This document shows, piece by piece, positions 1 to 7,121 of a DNA stretch of 20,256 nt (positions are counted from its first letter, which is position 1; each line of letters opens with the position of its first letter). Both the position numbers and the translations under genes were made by a program. Under the pieces are notes generated by a model, which saw nothing but the letters and a program-made list of their open reading frames with translations, made no database searches and was not told where the DNA came from. Location of the stretch: assembly GCA_943914115.1 (NCBI GenBank), contig CALUAU010000021.1:1-20256 (forward strand), given 5' to 3'. This DNA is from an uncultured Microbacteriaceae bacterium (GTDB lineage Bacteria; Actinomycetota; Actinomycetes; Actinomycetales; Microbacteriaceae).

Positions 1-1
1 C

Positions 2-994
2 ACCGCCGAACAGCTTGCAAACTTCAAGGTTGTGTACACCCCGCTGCACGGGGTGGGGTGGGAAACCTATCGCCGGGTACTTGCCGCCTGTGGTATCCCC
101 GAGCCCGAGGTGGTTGCCGAACAGATTGACCCCGACGGCAGCTTCCCCACGGTTGATTTCCCGAACCCTGAAGAGCCGGGTGCGCTCGATTTGGCCTATG
201 CAAAGGCCGATGAGGTGGGGGCCGATCTGGTGATCGCTCACGACCCAGATGCCGACCGGCTCGCCGTGGCGCTGCGGGATGCGCACGGTGAGTGGCGACC
301 GCTGGGCGGTAACGATATCGGCAAGTTCTTGGGCTGGCGCGCCGCTGAGTCGGCAAGGGCCGCCGGCACCGGCGGTACGCTGGCAACCTCGCTCGTATCA
401 TCCCCTGCCATGTCGAAGGTGGCGCAGGCATACGGGCTTGACTATGTCGAAACGCAAACCGGGTTCAAGTGGATTTCACGTGCCGAAGGCATCATCTTCG
501 GCTACGAGGAAGCGCTCGGTTATCTCGTCGACCCCGACAAGGTGCGCGATAAAGACGGCATCTCGGCGGCAGTAGCGATGCTCGATCTTGCAATCCGGTT
601 GGCGAGCGAGGGACGCACGCTGCACGGTCTCGACGATGAGTTCGCCGAGCGATTCGGGGCGTTTGCATCCCGACAGGTTTCGGTGCGCTTTGACGAGCCC
701 AGCCAGTTGGGGAAGGCGATGAGCCGACTGCGGGAGCAGCCCCCGACCGAGATCGGTGGCGTGCCGGTGGCAGAGTTTTTCGATTTCGAAACCGCGACCG
801 AGCCCGCGAATATTCTGCGCATCCGGCTCACTGACGACACCCGCATCATGGTGCGGCCCTCGGGTACCGAGCCGAAGATTAAGTCGTATATTGACGCGGC
901 CTCGAGGGAGGGTTCGGTTACGCAGCGGCGTGCTTCGGCGCAGCAGCGTGCCGATGCCGCAGCAGCTGCGATGCGGGCGGTGCTGTTGGGTTAG
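2..994 (+). CDS. pmmB: phospho-sugar mutase, PGM2/PmmB type (5' end cut by window)
   Basis: This is the C-terminal part of an alpha-D-phosphohexomutase; the reading frame is open from base 2, so the start and the catalytic phosphoserine lie outside the window. The metal-binding loop DPDADR is at 242-259. The sugar-specificity loop reads GFKWIS followed by FGYEEALGYL and then DKDGISAAV, and the phosphate-binding loop near the C-terminus is RPSGTEPKIKSYI. The GFKWI plus F/Y-EE-x-x-GY pattern is that of the PGM2 subfamily, not the GEESGH loop of classical phosphomannomutases. Human PGM2 acts mainly as a phosphopentomutase. Given the nearby add, deoA and cdd genes I infer that it converts ribose-1-phosphate or deoxyribose-1-phosphate to the 5-phosphate, although databases usually call such genes phosphomannomutase (pmmB in M. 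tuberculosis). The family is certain; the substrate is inferred. Confidence 0.93.
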   Translation, partial: TAEQLANFKVVYTPLHGVGWETYRRVLAACGIPEPEVVAEQIDPDGSFPTVDFPNPEEPGALDLAYAKADEVGADLVIAHDPDADRLAVALRDAHGEWRPLGGNDIGKFLGWRAAESARAAGTGGTLATSLVSSPAMSKVAQAYGLDYVETQTGFKWISRAEGIIFGYEEALGYLVDPDKVRDKDGISAAVAMLDLAIRLASEGRTLHGLDDEFAERFGAFASRQVSVRFDEPSQLGKAMSRLREQPPTEIGGVPVAEFFDFETATEPANILRIRLTDDTRIMVRPSGTEPKIKSYIDAASREGSVTQRRASAQQRADAAAAAMRAVLLG

Positions 995-1016
995 GGTGCC
1001 CGCTGATTTCGCTAGA

Positions 1017-1053
1017 TTTTGCCCGGCCCGGCACAAGCCGCGGCCGGGCAAAA
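1017..1053. terminator. Hairpin between convergent mutase and EIIA genes
   Basis: A perfect 12-base inverted repeat (TTTTGCCCGGCC at 1017-1028, GGCCGGGCAAAA at 1042-1053) encloses a 13-base loop that can itself pair CGGC with GCCG. It fills the 63-base gap between two convergent stop codons, the usual place for a bidirectional terminator. The T run lies 5' of the stem and the A run 3' on both strands. This is the reverse of the normal A-stem-U order, so there is no free U tract after the stem. Termination is inferred from the position and the stable GC stem. Confidence 0.65.
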
Positions 1054-1057
1054 CCCA

Positions 1058-1543
1058 TTACCGGTGCAAGTCGAGCATCGGCAGTTCGGCGCGCAGCAGC
1101 GCCACGAGCTTTTCGGGTTGTTTGCTGCGCACCGCAGCCCCCACGAGTTCGGGGCTGTGTTCGAGCGCGGTCGCCACTGCGGCGATTACTCCGAGGTGCT
1201 GCGCCGAGCTGACGGTGGTGATGCCCACCACGAGCCCCACCGGGTCGAAGTGTGGGTGCCCAAAGTTGACACCGTCGGGCAGGGTTACGGCCGACAGCCC
1301 GTTGCGCACCACATCCGGCCCGGGCTGCGCGTGCACAAGCGCCAGGTTCGGGGCGATCACCATATAGGGCCCGAAGCGGTCGATCACGCTGATGAGGCGG
1401 CGCTGATAGCCATGGCGGGCGCAACCGGCCTGCACCAGCAGATCGCCCGCTTGGGTAACTGCATCCTGCCAGGTGGTGGCGTCACTGCCGAGCCGCACCA
1501 GGTGCTCGTCGAAATGTACTTGGATTCGCGTATCGGTGGTCAC
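1058..1543 (-). CDS. orphan PTS EIIA domain protein (mannitol/fructose/ascorbate EIIA superfamily)
   Basis: A 161-residue single-domain protein resembling EIIA proteins of the mannitol/fructose/ascorbate class. In active EIIAs a histidine accepts phosphate from HPr and passes it to EIIB. The likely phospho-site is His71 in APNLALVHAQPG, which lines up with the usual IAxPHAxP motif but has Val in place of the Pro before His. Downstream the typical V-x-LPDGVNFG and VGLVVGI strands are present. Its ATG overlaps the last codon of add (ATGA), with add upstream in the same transcript, so it is probably translated by coupling. No EIIB or EIIC lies beside it, so a regulatory role, or pairing with a distant transporter, is more likely than a local sugar PTS. 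The superfamily call is good; the function is unknown. Confidence 0.85.
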   Translation of the reverse strand: MTTDTRIQVHFDEHLVRLGSDATTWQDAVTQAGDLLVQAGCARHGYQRRLISVIDRFGPYMVIAPNLALVHAQPGPDVVRNGLSAVTLPDGVNFGHPHFDPVGLVVGITTVSSAQHLGVIAAVATALEHSPELVGAAVRSKQPEKLVALLRAELPMLDLHR

Positions 1544-2703
1544 TGTTGTGCTCCGCCCGTTGCTGCGGCGCCGCTCGGGGTGCCGCGGTAGTTGTCGGAT
1601 GCGCGCAATTGTTCGCAGCGCCGGGTGATCTTCGCGGCAAGCGCTTCGCGGTCGACAACCGGCAGGAAGGCGCCCTCAGCGGCATTCAGTTGCAGTAGTT
1701 CGATCTCGTCGATGGTGTAGCCGAACTCGGTTGCCAGTAGCGCCAGTTCGCGACTTACGCTGGTGGCGCTCATGAGCCGGTTATCGGTATTGACGGTCAT
1801 TGCGAATCCCAGCTCGAAAAGCTGGTCGAATGGATGCGCGGCGAGGCTCTGCGTGCCGGTTTGCAGATTCGATGACGGGCAAGATTCGATGGTGATTCGC
1901 CGATCGCGCACCCAGCGGGCCACCGCACCCAGCTCGGCCGCAGTGTCTGAGAGCGTAATGTCATCCATCAGCCGGGTGCCGTGACCGAGCCGCAGTGCGC
2001 GTGCATCCAGTAGTGCCGAGGTGATCGAGTCGATACCGGCGGCTTCGCCTGCGTGGCAGGTGGTGGGCAGCCAGTGTCGGCAGCAATCGTCGAGGGCCGC
2101 GAGGTGGTTCGCCGGCGGGAAGCCGGCTTCGGGGCCGGCAAGATCGAATCCGACCACGCTGCCGGGTTCATGTGAGGTGTGTCGTGCCGCGAGTTCGGCG
2201 ATTTCTGCCGAGCGGTCGGCCTGGCGCATGGCGCAGATCAGCTGTTGCACGCGAATGTCTTGGCCGCGCTCGGCGGCACGGCGCATCCCATCGGCGATAC
2301 CGACGCGCACCGCCGCCACCGCTTCGTCGAGCTCGAGGCCGCGCTGCTGGTGCTGTTCGGGTGCCCAGCGCAGCTCGGCGTACATTACCCCGTCGGCGGC
2401 GAGATCGAGCACCGCCTCGCGGGCGACACGCTCGAGGTTCGCCGCCGTTTGCATGACCGCGACAGTGAGCGCGAAGGTTTCGAGATAGCGTTCGAGCGAA
2501 CCCGAGTCGGCTGCGTTGTGGAACCATTCGCCGAGCGCTTCGGCGGTGTCGGCTGGCAGCTCGATGCTGTCGGCGTTTGCCAGCTCGACGATGGTTGCGG
2601 GGCGTAGGCCGCCGTCGAGGTGATCGTGCAGCAGCACTTTGGGCACTGCTCGGGCGTCGACGCCGTCGGCTAGCACCAGCCGCTCGACCTCAATGCGTGC
2701 CAT
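1540..2703 (-). CDS. add: adenosine deaminase
   Basis: A 387-residue cytosolic zinc aminohydrolase that converts adenosine or deoxyadenosine to inosine or deoxyinosine. The metal site is visible as HDHLDG (His26, His28), CHAGE (His217, with catalytic Glu220), LRLGHGTRL (His241) and VNTDNRLMS (Asp307). The SCPSSN motif lies at about 274-279. NTDNRLMS replaces the NTDDP of other ADAs, a form I associate with actinobacterial enzymes. The ATG at 2703 is supported by GGAGGG about eight bases upstream. It is first of a two-gene unit with the EIIA gene, which it overlaps by four bases. Upstream lie 214 non-coding bases with a conspicuous inverted repeat pair. In M. tuberculosis add is adjacent to deoA; here they are about 6 kb apart. 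Confidence 0.97.
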   Translation of the reverse strand: MARIEVERLVLADGVDARAVPKVLLHDHLDGGLRPATIVELANADSIELPADTAEALGEWFHNAADSGSLERYLETFALTVAVMQTAANLERVAREAVLDLAADGVMYAELRWAPEQHQQRGLELDEAVAAVRVGIADGMRRAAERGQDIRVQQLICAMRQADRSAEIAELAARHTSHEPGSVVGFDLAGPEAGFPPANHLAALDDCCRHWLPTTCHAGEAAGIDSITSALLDARALRLGHGTRLMDDITLSDTAAELGAVARWVRDRRITIESCPSSNLQTGTQSLAAHPFDQLFELGFAMTVNTDNRLMSATSVSRELALLATEFGYTIDEIELLQLNAAEGAFLPVVDREALAAKITRRCEQLRASDNYRGTPSGAAATGGAQQ

Positions 2704-2732
2704 GACGCCACCCTCCTCATTGAACCGCAGCC

Positions 2733-2830
2733 GGTGTGCACTCGATCACTGTCATGGTATCCACCGGTGTTCCCGGTTTCGCCGTGCAGCTTAACACTGA
2801 ATGAGGTTCATTTTTGGTCGATTGCACACC
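2733..2830. promoter_or_regulatory. 16-base inverted repeat pair upstream of add (possible operator)
   Basis: GGTGTGCACTCGATCA at 2733-2748 on the plus strand and GGTGTGCAATCGACCA at 2830-2815 on the minus strand match at 14 of 16 positions, including the first eight. They face each other across 66 bases in the gap upstream of add. Weak -10-like hexamers on the add strand, TACCAT at 2759-2754 and TAAGCT at 2793-2788, lie between them, but neither has a good -35. This layout would suit two sites for one regulator or a looped operator. The regulator is not identifiable here. Confidence 0.45.
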
Positions 2831-2858
2831 TCGTCCACAGCAACCGGAAACCGAGCGG

Positions 2859-2896
2859 GCCCGGAAGCCGACACCATTTCGTTTCGCCTTCCGGGC
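2859..2896 (-). terminator. Possible terminator hairpin after the amino-acid ABC ATPase gene
   Basis: GCCCGGAAG at 2859-2867 and CTTCCGGGC at 2888-2896 form a 9-base perfect stem with a 20-base loop. It begins 22 bases past the ATPase stop codon on its coding strand and precedes add in the same direction. There is no U run after the stem and the loop is long, so it is a moderate candidate for ending the importer transcript before add. Confidence 0.45.
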
Positions 2897-2917
2897 ACTG
2901 CGCGCGGCCCGATGCTG

Positions 2918-3730
2918 CTAGAGCACGCTCCGCAGGAACGCCTTGGTGCGTTCATGCTGCGGGTTGTCGAACACATCCTTCGGGTGGCCCTCTTCGACCA
3001 CCACCCCGCCATCCATGAACACAACACGGTCGGCAACCTGCCGGGCGAAACCAATCTCGTGCGTCACGACGATCATGGTCATACCGGCCGCGGCCAGATC
3101 TCGCATTACGTCGAGCACATCGCCCACCAGCTCCGGGTCGAGCGCCGAGGTCGGCTCATCAAAGAGCAATAGTTCCGGGTCCATCGCGAGCGAGCGGGCA
3201 ATCGCCACGCGCTGTTGCTGCCCACCCGAAAGCTGCGATGGGTAGTGATCGGCGCGATCCTCGAGCCCCACTCGCGTCAGGAGCTCGAGGGCACGAGCTT
3301 TAGCCTTTGCCTTTGGAACCCGCAAAACACCAACCGGAGCTTCCATGACGTTTTCGAGCGCAGTCATATGTGGGAACAGATTGAACCGCTGGAATACCAT
3401 CCCAATCGATTTGCGCTGCTGCGCAATTTTGGCGGCCGGCAGTTCGTGCAGTACATCGCCGCGCTGCTGGTAGCCCATGATCTCGCCGTTCACCGTCACC
3501 CGGCCACCGTCGATGGTCTCCAAATGGTTGATGCAGCGCAACAGGGTTGATTTACCCGACCCAGAGGGGCCAAGTAGCACAACAACCTCGCCGCGATGCA
3601 CATCGAGGTCGATGCTCTTGAGCACTTCATTCTGACCAAAGTGCTTACGCACCGATTCGAGCCGCACGATCGGTGCATCAGTGTCAATTACCGTATTCAC
3701 CTGCGTCCAGGGCGTTTTGACTTTACTCAC
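2918..3730 (-). CDS. amino-acid ABC importer, ATP-binding protein (GlnQ/HisP/ArtP type)
   Basis: A 270-residue ATPase driving uptake by the PAAT (polar amino acid) family importer encoded with it. Walker A GPSGSGKS is at 54-61, the Q-loop Gln at 114, the signature LSGGQQQR at 167-174, Walker B LLLFDE at 187-192 followed by PTSALDPE, and the switch histidine in VVTHEIGFARQVADR at 224. The FDEPTSALDPELVGDVL and FMDGGVVVEEG strings are typical of GlnQ-like proteins. The GTG start overlaps the permease stop (GTGA) and has GGAGGA just upstream, so translation is coupled. The first 20 or so residues before the ABC fold are a little longer than usual. It is the last gene of the lysA/importer unit. 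Substrate class comes from the family; the exact amino acid is unknown. Confidence 0.95.
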   Translation of the reverse strand: MSKVKTPWTQVNTVIDTDAPIVRLESVRKHFGQNEVLKSIDLDVHRGEVVVLLGPSGSGKSTLLRCINHLETIDGGRVTVNGEIMGYQQRGDVLHELPAAKIAQQRKSIGMVFQRFNLFPHMTALENVMEAPVGVLRVPKAKAKARALELLTRVGLEDRADHYPSQLSGGQQQRVAIARSLAMDPELLLFDEPTSALDPELVGDVLDVMRDLAAAGMTMIVVTHEIGFARQVADRVVFMDGGVVVEEGHPKDVFDNPQHERTKAFLRSVL

Positions 3731-4719
3731 TGTGCGTCCTCCTTCACCGCATCCGCTGGCGCGGCTGCCCCCGGTTCGCGCTCCGCCGCTGGGTTTCCCG
3801 AATTCACGGTTCGCTTGTCACGCTTGGGCGAACGCCCGGCGACGCCGCGCCCAAAATACTTCTCAAGCCAGTGCTGCGGAATCGCCAGCAATGAGGTGAG
3901 CGCCAGGTACCAAATACTCACCACGATCAGCAGCTCAACCTGCTTCAGGTTTTGCGATGAAATCTGCATTGCCACGGTGTAGACCTCGAGCACTGCGATC
4001 ACCGAAAGTAGCGAGGTGTTCTTGAGCATCGAGATGAGTTCGTTGCCCATCGGTGGAATGATCACCCGCATCGCTTGCGGGAGCATCACCCTGCGGAATG
4101 TGCGCACTGGCGACATACCGAGCGACGCAGCCGCTTCAAGCTGTCCGGTATCCACCGAAAGCATGCCCGAGCGCACAATTTCGGCCGAGTAGGCAGCCTG
4201 GTTGAGGGTGAGTGCCAGTAGGCCGGCGACGAATGGAGTGATGATTTCACGGGTGGGGAGTGACCAGAGCATTTGATCGGTGAACGGAATGCCGAAGCCG
4301 AGTCGGTCGTAAAGCAGTCCCAGATATCCCCAGAGCACCACCTGCACCAGTAGCGGAGTGCCTCGGAAGGCCCAGACGTACACGGCAGAGACGGCTACCA
4401 TCACGGGGTTGCCGCTCATGCGCATAGCGGCGAGCAGCACGGCCAAGACCGTCGATACGATCATCGCCACCACTGTCAGCACAATCGTCAACACAATGCC
4501 GTTGAGGATGCGTGGATGGAACAGATACTGGCCAATTGCAGCGAAATCGAGCTTTTCATTCGTCGCAATTGAGTGGGCGAAAATGATGAGCAAGAAAAGC
4601 AGCACTGCCGCGCTGATCCAGCGCCAGGGGTGGCGCAGTGATCGGGTTACAAGCTCATCTGCGGCAACTTTATTAGCAGTGGCCGAGTTCTGTGCTGGTG
4701 CAGTGAGTTGGCTCGACAT
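3727..4719 (-). CDS. amino-acid ABC importer, permease (HisM/GlnP type)
   Basis: A 330-residue inner-membrane permease of the PAAT family. A cytoplasmic N-terminal stretch of about 32 residues is followed by hydrophobic segments near 34-52, 72-99, 104-136, 162-176, 222-250 and 262-282. The FRGTPLLVQ motif is at about 118-126, and the ATPase-coupling EAA loop, EAAASLGMSPVRTFRRVMLPQ-like, starts at about 195. A charged, Ala/Pro-rich tail of about 40 residues follows the last segment; it is longer than in most homologues and may be disordered. Only one permease gene is present, so the transporter is probably a homodimer. Its ATG follows the binding-protein stop as TAATG, with GGAGA upstream. Hand counts of lines 3901-4080 and 4501-4680 give about 52-54% GC, below the flanking operons. 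Confidence 0.94.
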   Translation of the reverse strand: MSSQLTAPAQNSATANKVAADELVTRSLRHPWRWISAAVLLFLLIIFAHSIATNEKLDFAAIGQYLFHPRILNGIVLTIVLTVVAMIVSTVLAVLLAAMRMSGNPVMVAVSAVYVWAFRGTPLLVQVVLWGYLGLLYDRLGFGIPFTDQMLWSLPTREIITPFVAGLLALTLNQAAYSAEIVRSGMLSVDTGQLEAAASLGMSPVRTFRRVMLPQAMRVIIPPMGNELISMLKNTSLLSVIAVLEVYTVAMQISSQNLKQVELLIVVSIWYLALTSLLAIPQHWLEKYFGRGVAGRSPKRDKRTVNSGNPAAEREPGAAAPADAVKEDAQ

Positions 4720-5618
4720 TAGTTCTCCGCAAGGTTCACGTCGATGCGTTCGACGCGGTACTGTTCGAGACCACTGCGCTTGAGCAGCTCGTCGTAAGTA
4801 CCCTCTTCTTCGATCGACTTCATGGCGAGCAGAATTGCCTCACTGAGCCCTTCATCTGATTTCAACACCCCGATACCGGTGAATACAGGGTCGAATCCCT
4901 TGGGCAGTTCGGGGAACTCAAGCAGTTCGACAGCCTTGCCATCACCCGAGGTCTCGGCGAGGAATGCCATGATCGGAGCGTCACCGATAAAGCCGTCGAC
5001 ATTGCCCGCCTGCAGAGCCGTGTTCGAATCGGGCACGGTGGCGAGCTCGTGCATCTTCACCTCGGCTTTGCCCGCAGCCTTACACTCCTCACTGATTCCA
5101 ACCAGGATGTCGCCGGTGGTTGAGGCTTTCTGCGAGGCGATGGTCAGTCCGCACAGATCGAGCACTTCCGAGATACCTTTCGGGTTTCCGGCCGGTACGG
5201 CAATCGCGAACCCTGCGTGAAGGTATTCAATAAAATCGAGGGTCTTTTGCCGTTCCAGGGTGTCGTTCATTCCCGAGAGGATGATGTCGTTCGTATTGGC
5301 TTGGAGGCTCGCTACTGCGGTGTCGAACGGCTGTTTGTTGATGTTGACTTTAATGTCGAGTTTTTCGCCAAGCGCATAGGCAAGGTCGATGTCTAGGCCC
5401 ATTGGATTTCCGTTTTCATCGTCTGAGGCGAACGGCGGGTAGGGGTAGTCGACAGCAACGTTCAGCACACCCGCGTCGCGGATGTCTTGGGGCAGCGCGG
5501 CCTTGGCGGCCTCGTCAACGCCCTTGGTGAGCGGTGCACGCTCGGCTTCCTGGCCCGCACATCCGGCGAGCAGCAGCGCCGGGATGGCAAGCAGGGCGAG
5601 TAGGCGGCGTGATTTCAT
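4719..5618 (-). CDS. amino-acid ABC importer, substrate-binding lipoprotein (SBP_bac_3)
   Basis: A 299-residue extracellular solute-binding protein anchored to the membrane by lipid. The N-terminus MKSRRLLALLAIPALLLAGC is a lipoprotein signal peptide with lipobox LAGC. I chose the ATG at 5618 over the in-frame one at 5645 because AAGGAG sits just before it and the signal peptide then starts properly. The family-3 hallmarks are visible: VAVDYPYPPFA near the start of the mature domain, then GLDIDLAYALGEKL, an Arg in GMNDTLERQKTLDFI expected to bind the ligand carboxylate, and DGFIGDAPIM, where the Asp fits the amino-group contact. Nine further residues upstream look non-coding. It follows lysA by 74 bases and leads into the permease. 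The amino acid bound cannot be read from sequence; a basic or di-amino acid is guessed from the lysA neighbour. Confidence 0.93.
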   Translation of the reverse strand: MKSRRLLALLAIPALLLAGCAGQEAERAPLTKGVDEAAKAALPQDIRDAGVLNVAVDYPYPPFASDDENGNPMGLDIDLAYALGEKLDIKVNINKQPFDTAVASLQANTNDIILSGMNDTLERQKTLDFIEYLHAGFAIAVPAGNPKGISEVLDLCGLTIASQKASTTGDILVGISEECKAAGKAEVKMHELATVPDSNTALQAGNVDGFIGDAPIMAFLAETSGDGKAVELLEFPELPKGFDPVFTGIGVLKSDEGLSEAILLAMKSIEEEGTYDELLKRSGLEQYRVERIDVNLAEN

Positions 5619-5692
5619 GATCGTCTCCTTCGAGCAAGCACACATCGTTGTGCAAATGGGGGTTGGTACAGGGAACTGTGGTTGGCAGGGGC

Positions 5693-7018
5693 TCAGTCGT
5701 TGGACACAGCCGCGGGTTCGGCAGCCCAGTTTTGGTTCTGTGCTGGTTCGTGCAAGCGCAACAGTTCGGCTACGTCTTCCCGGCGGGCGGCCAGGCGTGC
5801 CACACCGTTAGCAACGAGGACAACCGCTGGCCGGAGTGCACCGTTGTAGTTGTTGGTCATGGTGTAGCTGTAGGCCCCGGTTGCGGGCATGACTACGATG
5901 TCGTCCACACGCGGGCTTGGCAGTTCGGCGCCGTCGATTAGCAGGTCACCTGATTCGCATTGACGGCCGACGAGCTGCACTGTGGTGTCGGCAACCTCAT
6001 CGGCACGGTTGGCAAGCACCGCCTCAAATCGCTGACCCGTCATGGCAATTTCAAGTTGATCGGCGAGCCCGCCATCAACCGCAACGAATCGCCGACCGGT
6101 CTGCTTCACAACCACCACCCGGTAGGCGGTCACACCCGCTCGGGCGACGGTGGCACGGCCTGGTTCGATCAACAGCTTCGCCGAGGTGGGCAGGTATTCG
6201 TGGGCGGCACCGACGAGCCGGTCGAGATACTCGTCAACGGTGGGTGCCTGTTCGCCTTCGTGGTAAGCAATCCCCAGGCCACCGCCAAGGTCATAAACCG
6301 GAAGCCCACCGATTGGAGCCAGCGCGGCGACTGCCTCAGCGAACTGATCGATGTTGAGGATTTGCGAGCCGATATGCACGTGCACGCCCACGATCTCGAG
6401 GCGAGGATGCTCACGCAGACTGTCGATCAGCTCGCGTACTTTCACCGGGGGTAGGCCGAATTTCGAGTTGCTGCCGCCGGTGTTCATGCTGGCGTGAGTT
6501 TCGGCCTCCACACCGGGGGTCACTCGCACCAGCAGCTGCTGACGGCAGCCTGCAGGCACCAGGCGATCGAGCCGGTCGATCTCATCCTCGCTATCGACGA
6601 TGATGGTGCCTACCCCCACCTCGATCGCACGTTCAAGTTCTGCATCAGTTTTAGCGTTGCCGTGGAAGTAGACGTTCGCCGGGTCAACACCCGCAGCGAG
6701 TGCCAGCTCAAGCTCGCCTCCGCCCGCAACGTCGATCATCATGCCTTCGGCAGCGGCTATCGCGTAAATCGCCACAATGGGGGCCGCTTTAGAGGCGAAG
6801 AGCACATCGGAGTTCTCGTGACGTGAACGCAATCCGGCCACGAGGCTGCGCATCTGCTGACGCAATCCGGCCTCATCGTAAATGTGCAGTGGGCTACCGT
6901 ATTCGGCCACAAGATCAGACACGCGGCAACCGCCAATCACGAGCTCGCCTTCGACCACCTCGCTGGTGGGAGGCAGCACATGGGCGATATGCCCCAGCGC
7001 AGATCGGTCCAGCTTCAT
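5693..7018 (-). CDS. lysA: diaminopimelate decarboxylase-like PLP enzyme
   Basis: A 441-residue fold-III PLP decarboxylase. LysA converts meso-diaminopimelate to lysine and CO2. The PLP lysine is Lys77 in LFASKAAP; FHGNAKTDAEL (118-128), VHIGSQ (214-219), DLGGGLG (243-249) and EPGRA (285-289) bind cofactor phosphate. CESGDLL (354-360) supplies the Cys and Glu completed across the dimer, and ATGAYSYTMTNNYN is at 379-392. These closely follow M. tuberculosis LysA, including the HGNxKS and CESGD blocks. The ATG at 7018 is preceded by AGAGGA; an in-frame start at 7090 would add 24 unconserved residues and run into the divergent regulator promoter. It heads the importer unit, not the argS-lysA-hom-thr group common in actinobacteria, so it may be a second copy or act on a related amino acid. 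Ornithine/arginine decarboxylase specificity is less likely given CESGD. Confidence 0.88.
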   Translation of the reverse strand: MKLDRSALGHIAHVLPPTSEVVEGELVIGGCRVSDLVAEYGSPLHIYDEAGLRQQMRSLVAGLRSRHENSDVLFASKAAPIVAIYAIAAAEGMMIDVAGGGELELALAAGVDPANVYFHGNAKTDAELERAIEVGVGTIIVDSEDEIDRLDRLVPAGCRQQLLVRVTPGVEAETHASMNTGGSNSKFGLPPVKVRELIDSLREHPRLEIVGVHVHIGSQILNIDQFAEAVAALAPIGGLPVYDLGGGLGIAYHEGEQAPTVDEYLDRLVGAAHEYLPTSAKLLIEPGRATVARAGVTAYRVVVVKQTGRRFVAVDGGLADQLEIAMTGQRFEAVLANRADEVADTTVQLVGRQCESGDLLIDGAELPSPRVDDIVVMPATGAYSYTMTNNYNGALRPAVVLVANGVARLAARREDVAELLRLHEPAQNQNWAAEPAAVSND

Positions 7019-7108
7019 TGCTGAAGTCCTCTCGACAGGTAGAGCTACGTTGCTCCGGTTGTGGAACACGTTATTCGCCTGCGCAGTCAAGTTTTTTGTG
7101 CAGTTCTC

Positions 7109-7121
7109 TAAACTTTCGGCA
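7109..7121 (+). promoter_or_regulatory. -10 element implying a leaderless pucR-family transcript
   Basis: TAAACT at 7109-7114 matches the TAnnnT -10 pattern and its last base is seven bases from the A of the ATG at 7121, so transcription would start at the start codon. No Shine-Dalgarno purine run lies in 7100-7120. No good -35 is evident (AGTCAA or GTCAAG at the right distance). Leaderless starts of this kind are common in actinobacteria. The same 102-base gap must also hold the lysA promoter on the other strand; TTGACT at 7090-7085 could be its -35, but I see no matching -10. Confidence 0.45.

Noticed and set aside
2179..2607. 142-codon open frame on the plus strand
   Set aside because: Fully antisense to add, with no ribosome site and no family resemblance.
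7051..7070. GAGC/GCTC and GTG-GAA-CAC palindromes near the lysA promoter region
   Set aside because: Stems of three or four bases are expected by chance; no second copy or symmetric extension was found.
7019..7120. Lysine riboswitch upstream of lysA
   Set aside because: The gap is only 102 bases and shared with a divergent gene, too short for the roughly 170-base lysine aptamer, and no matching stems were seen.
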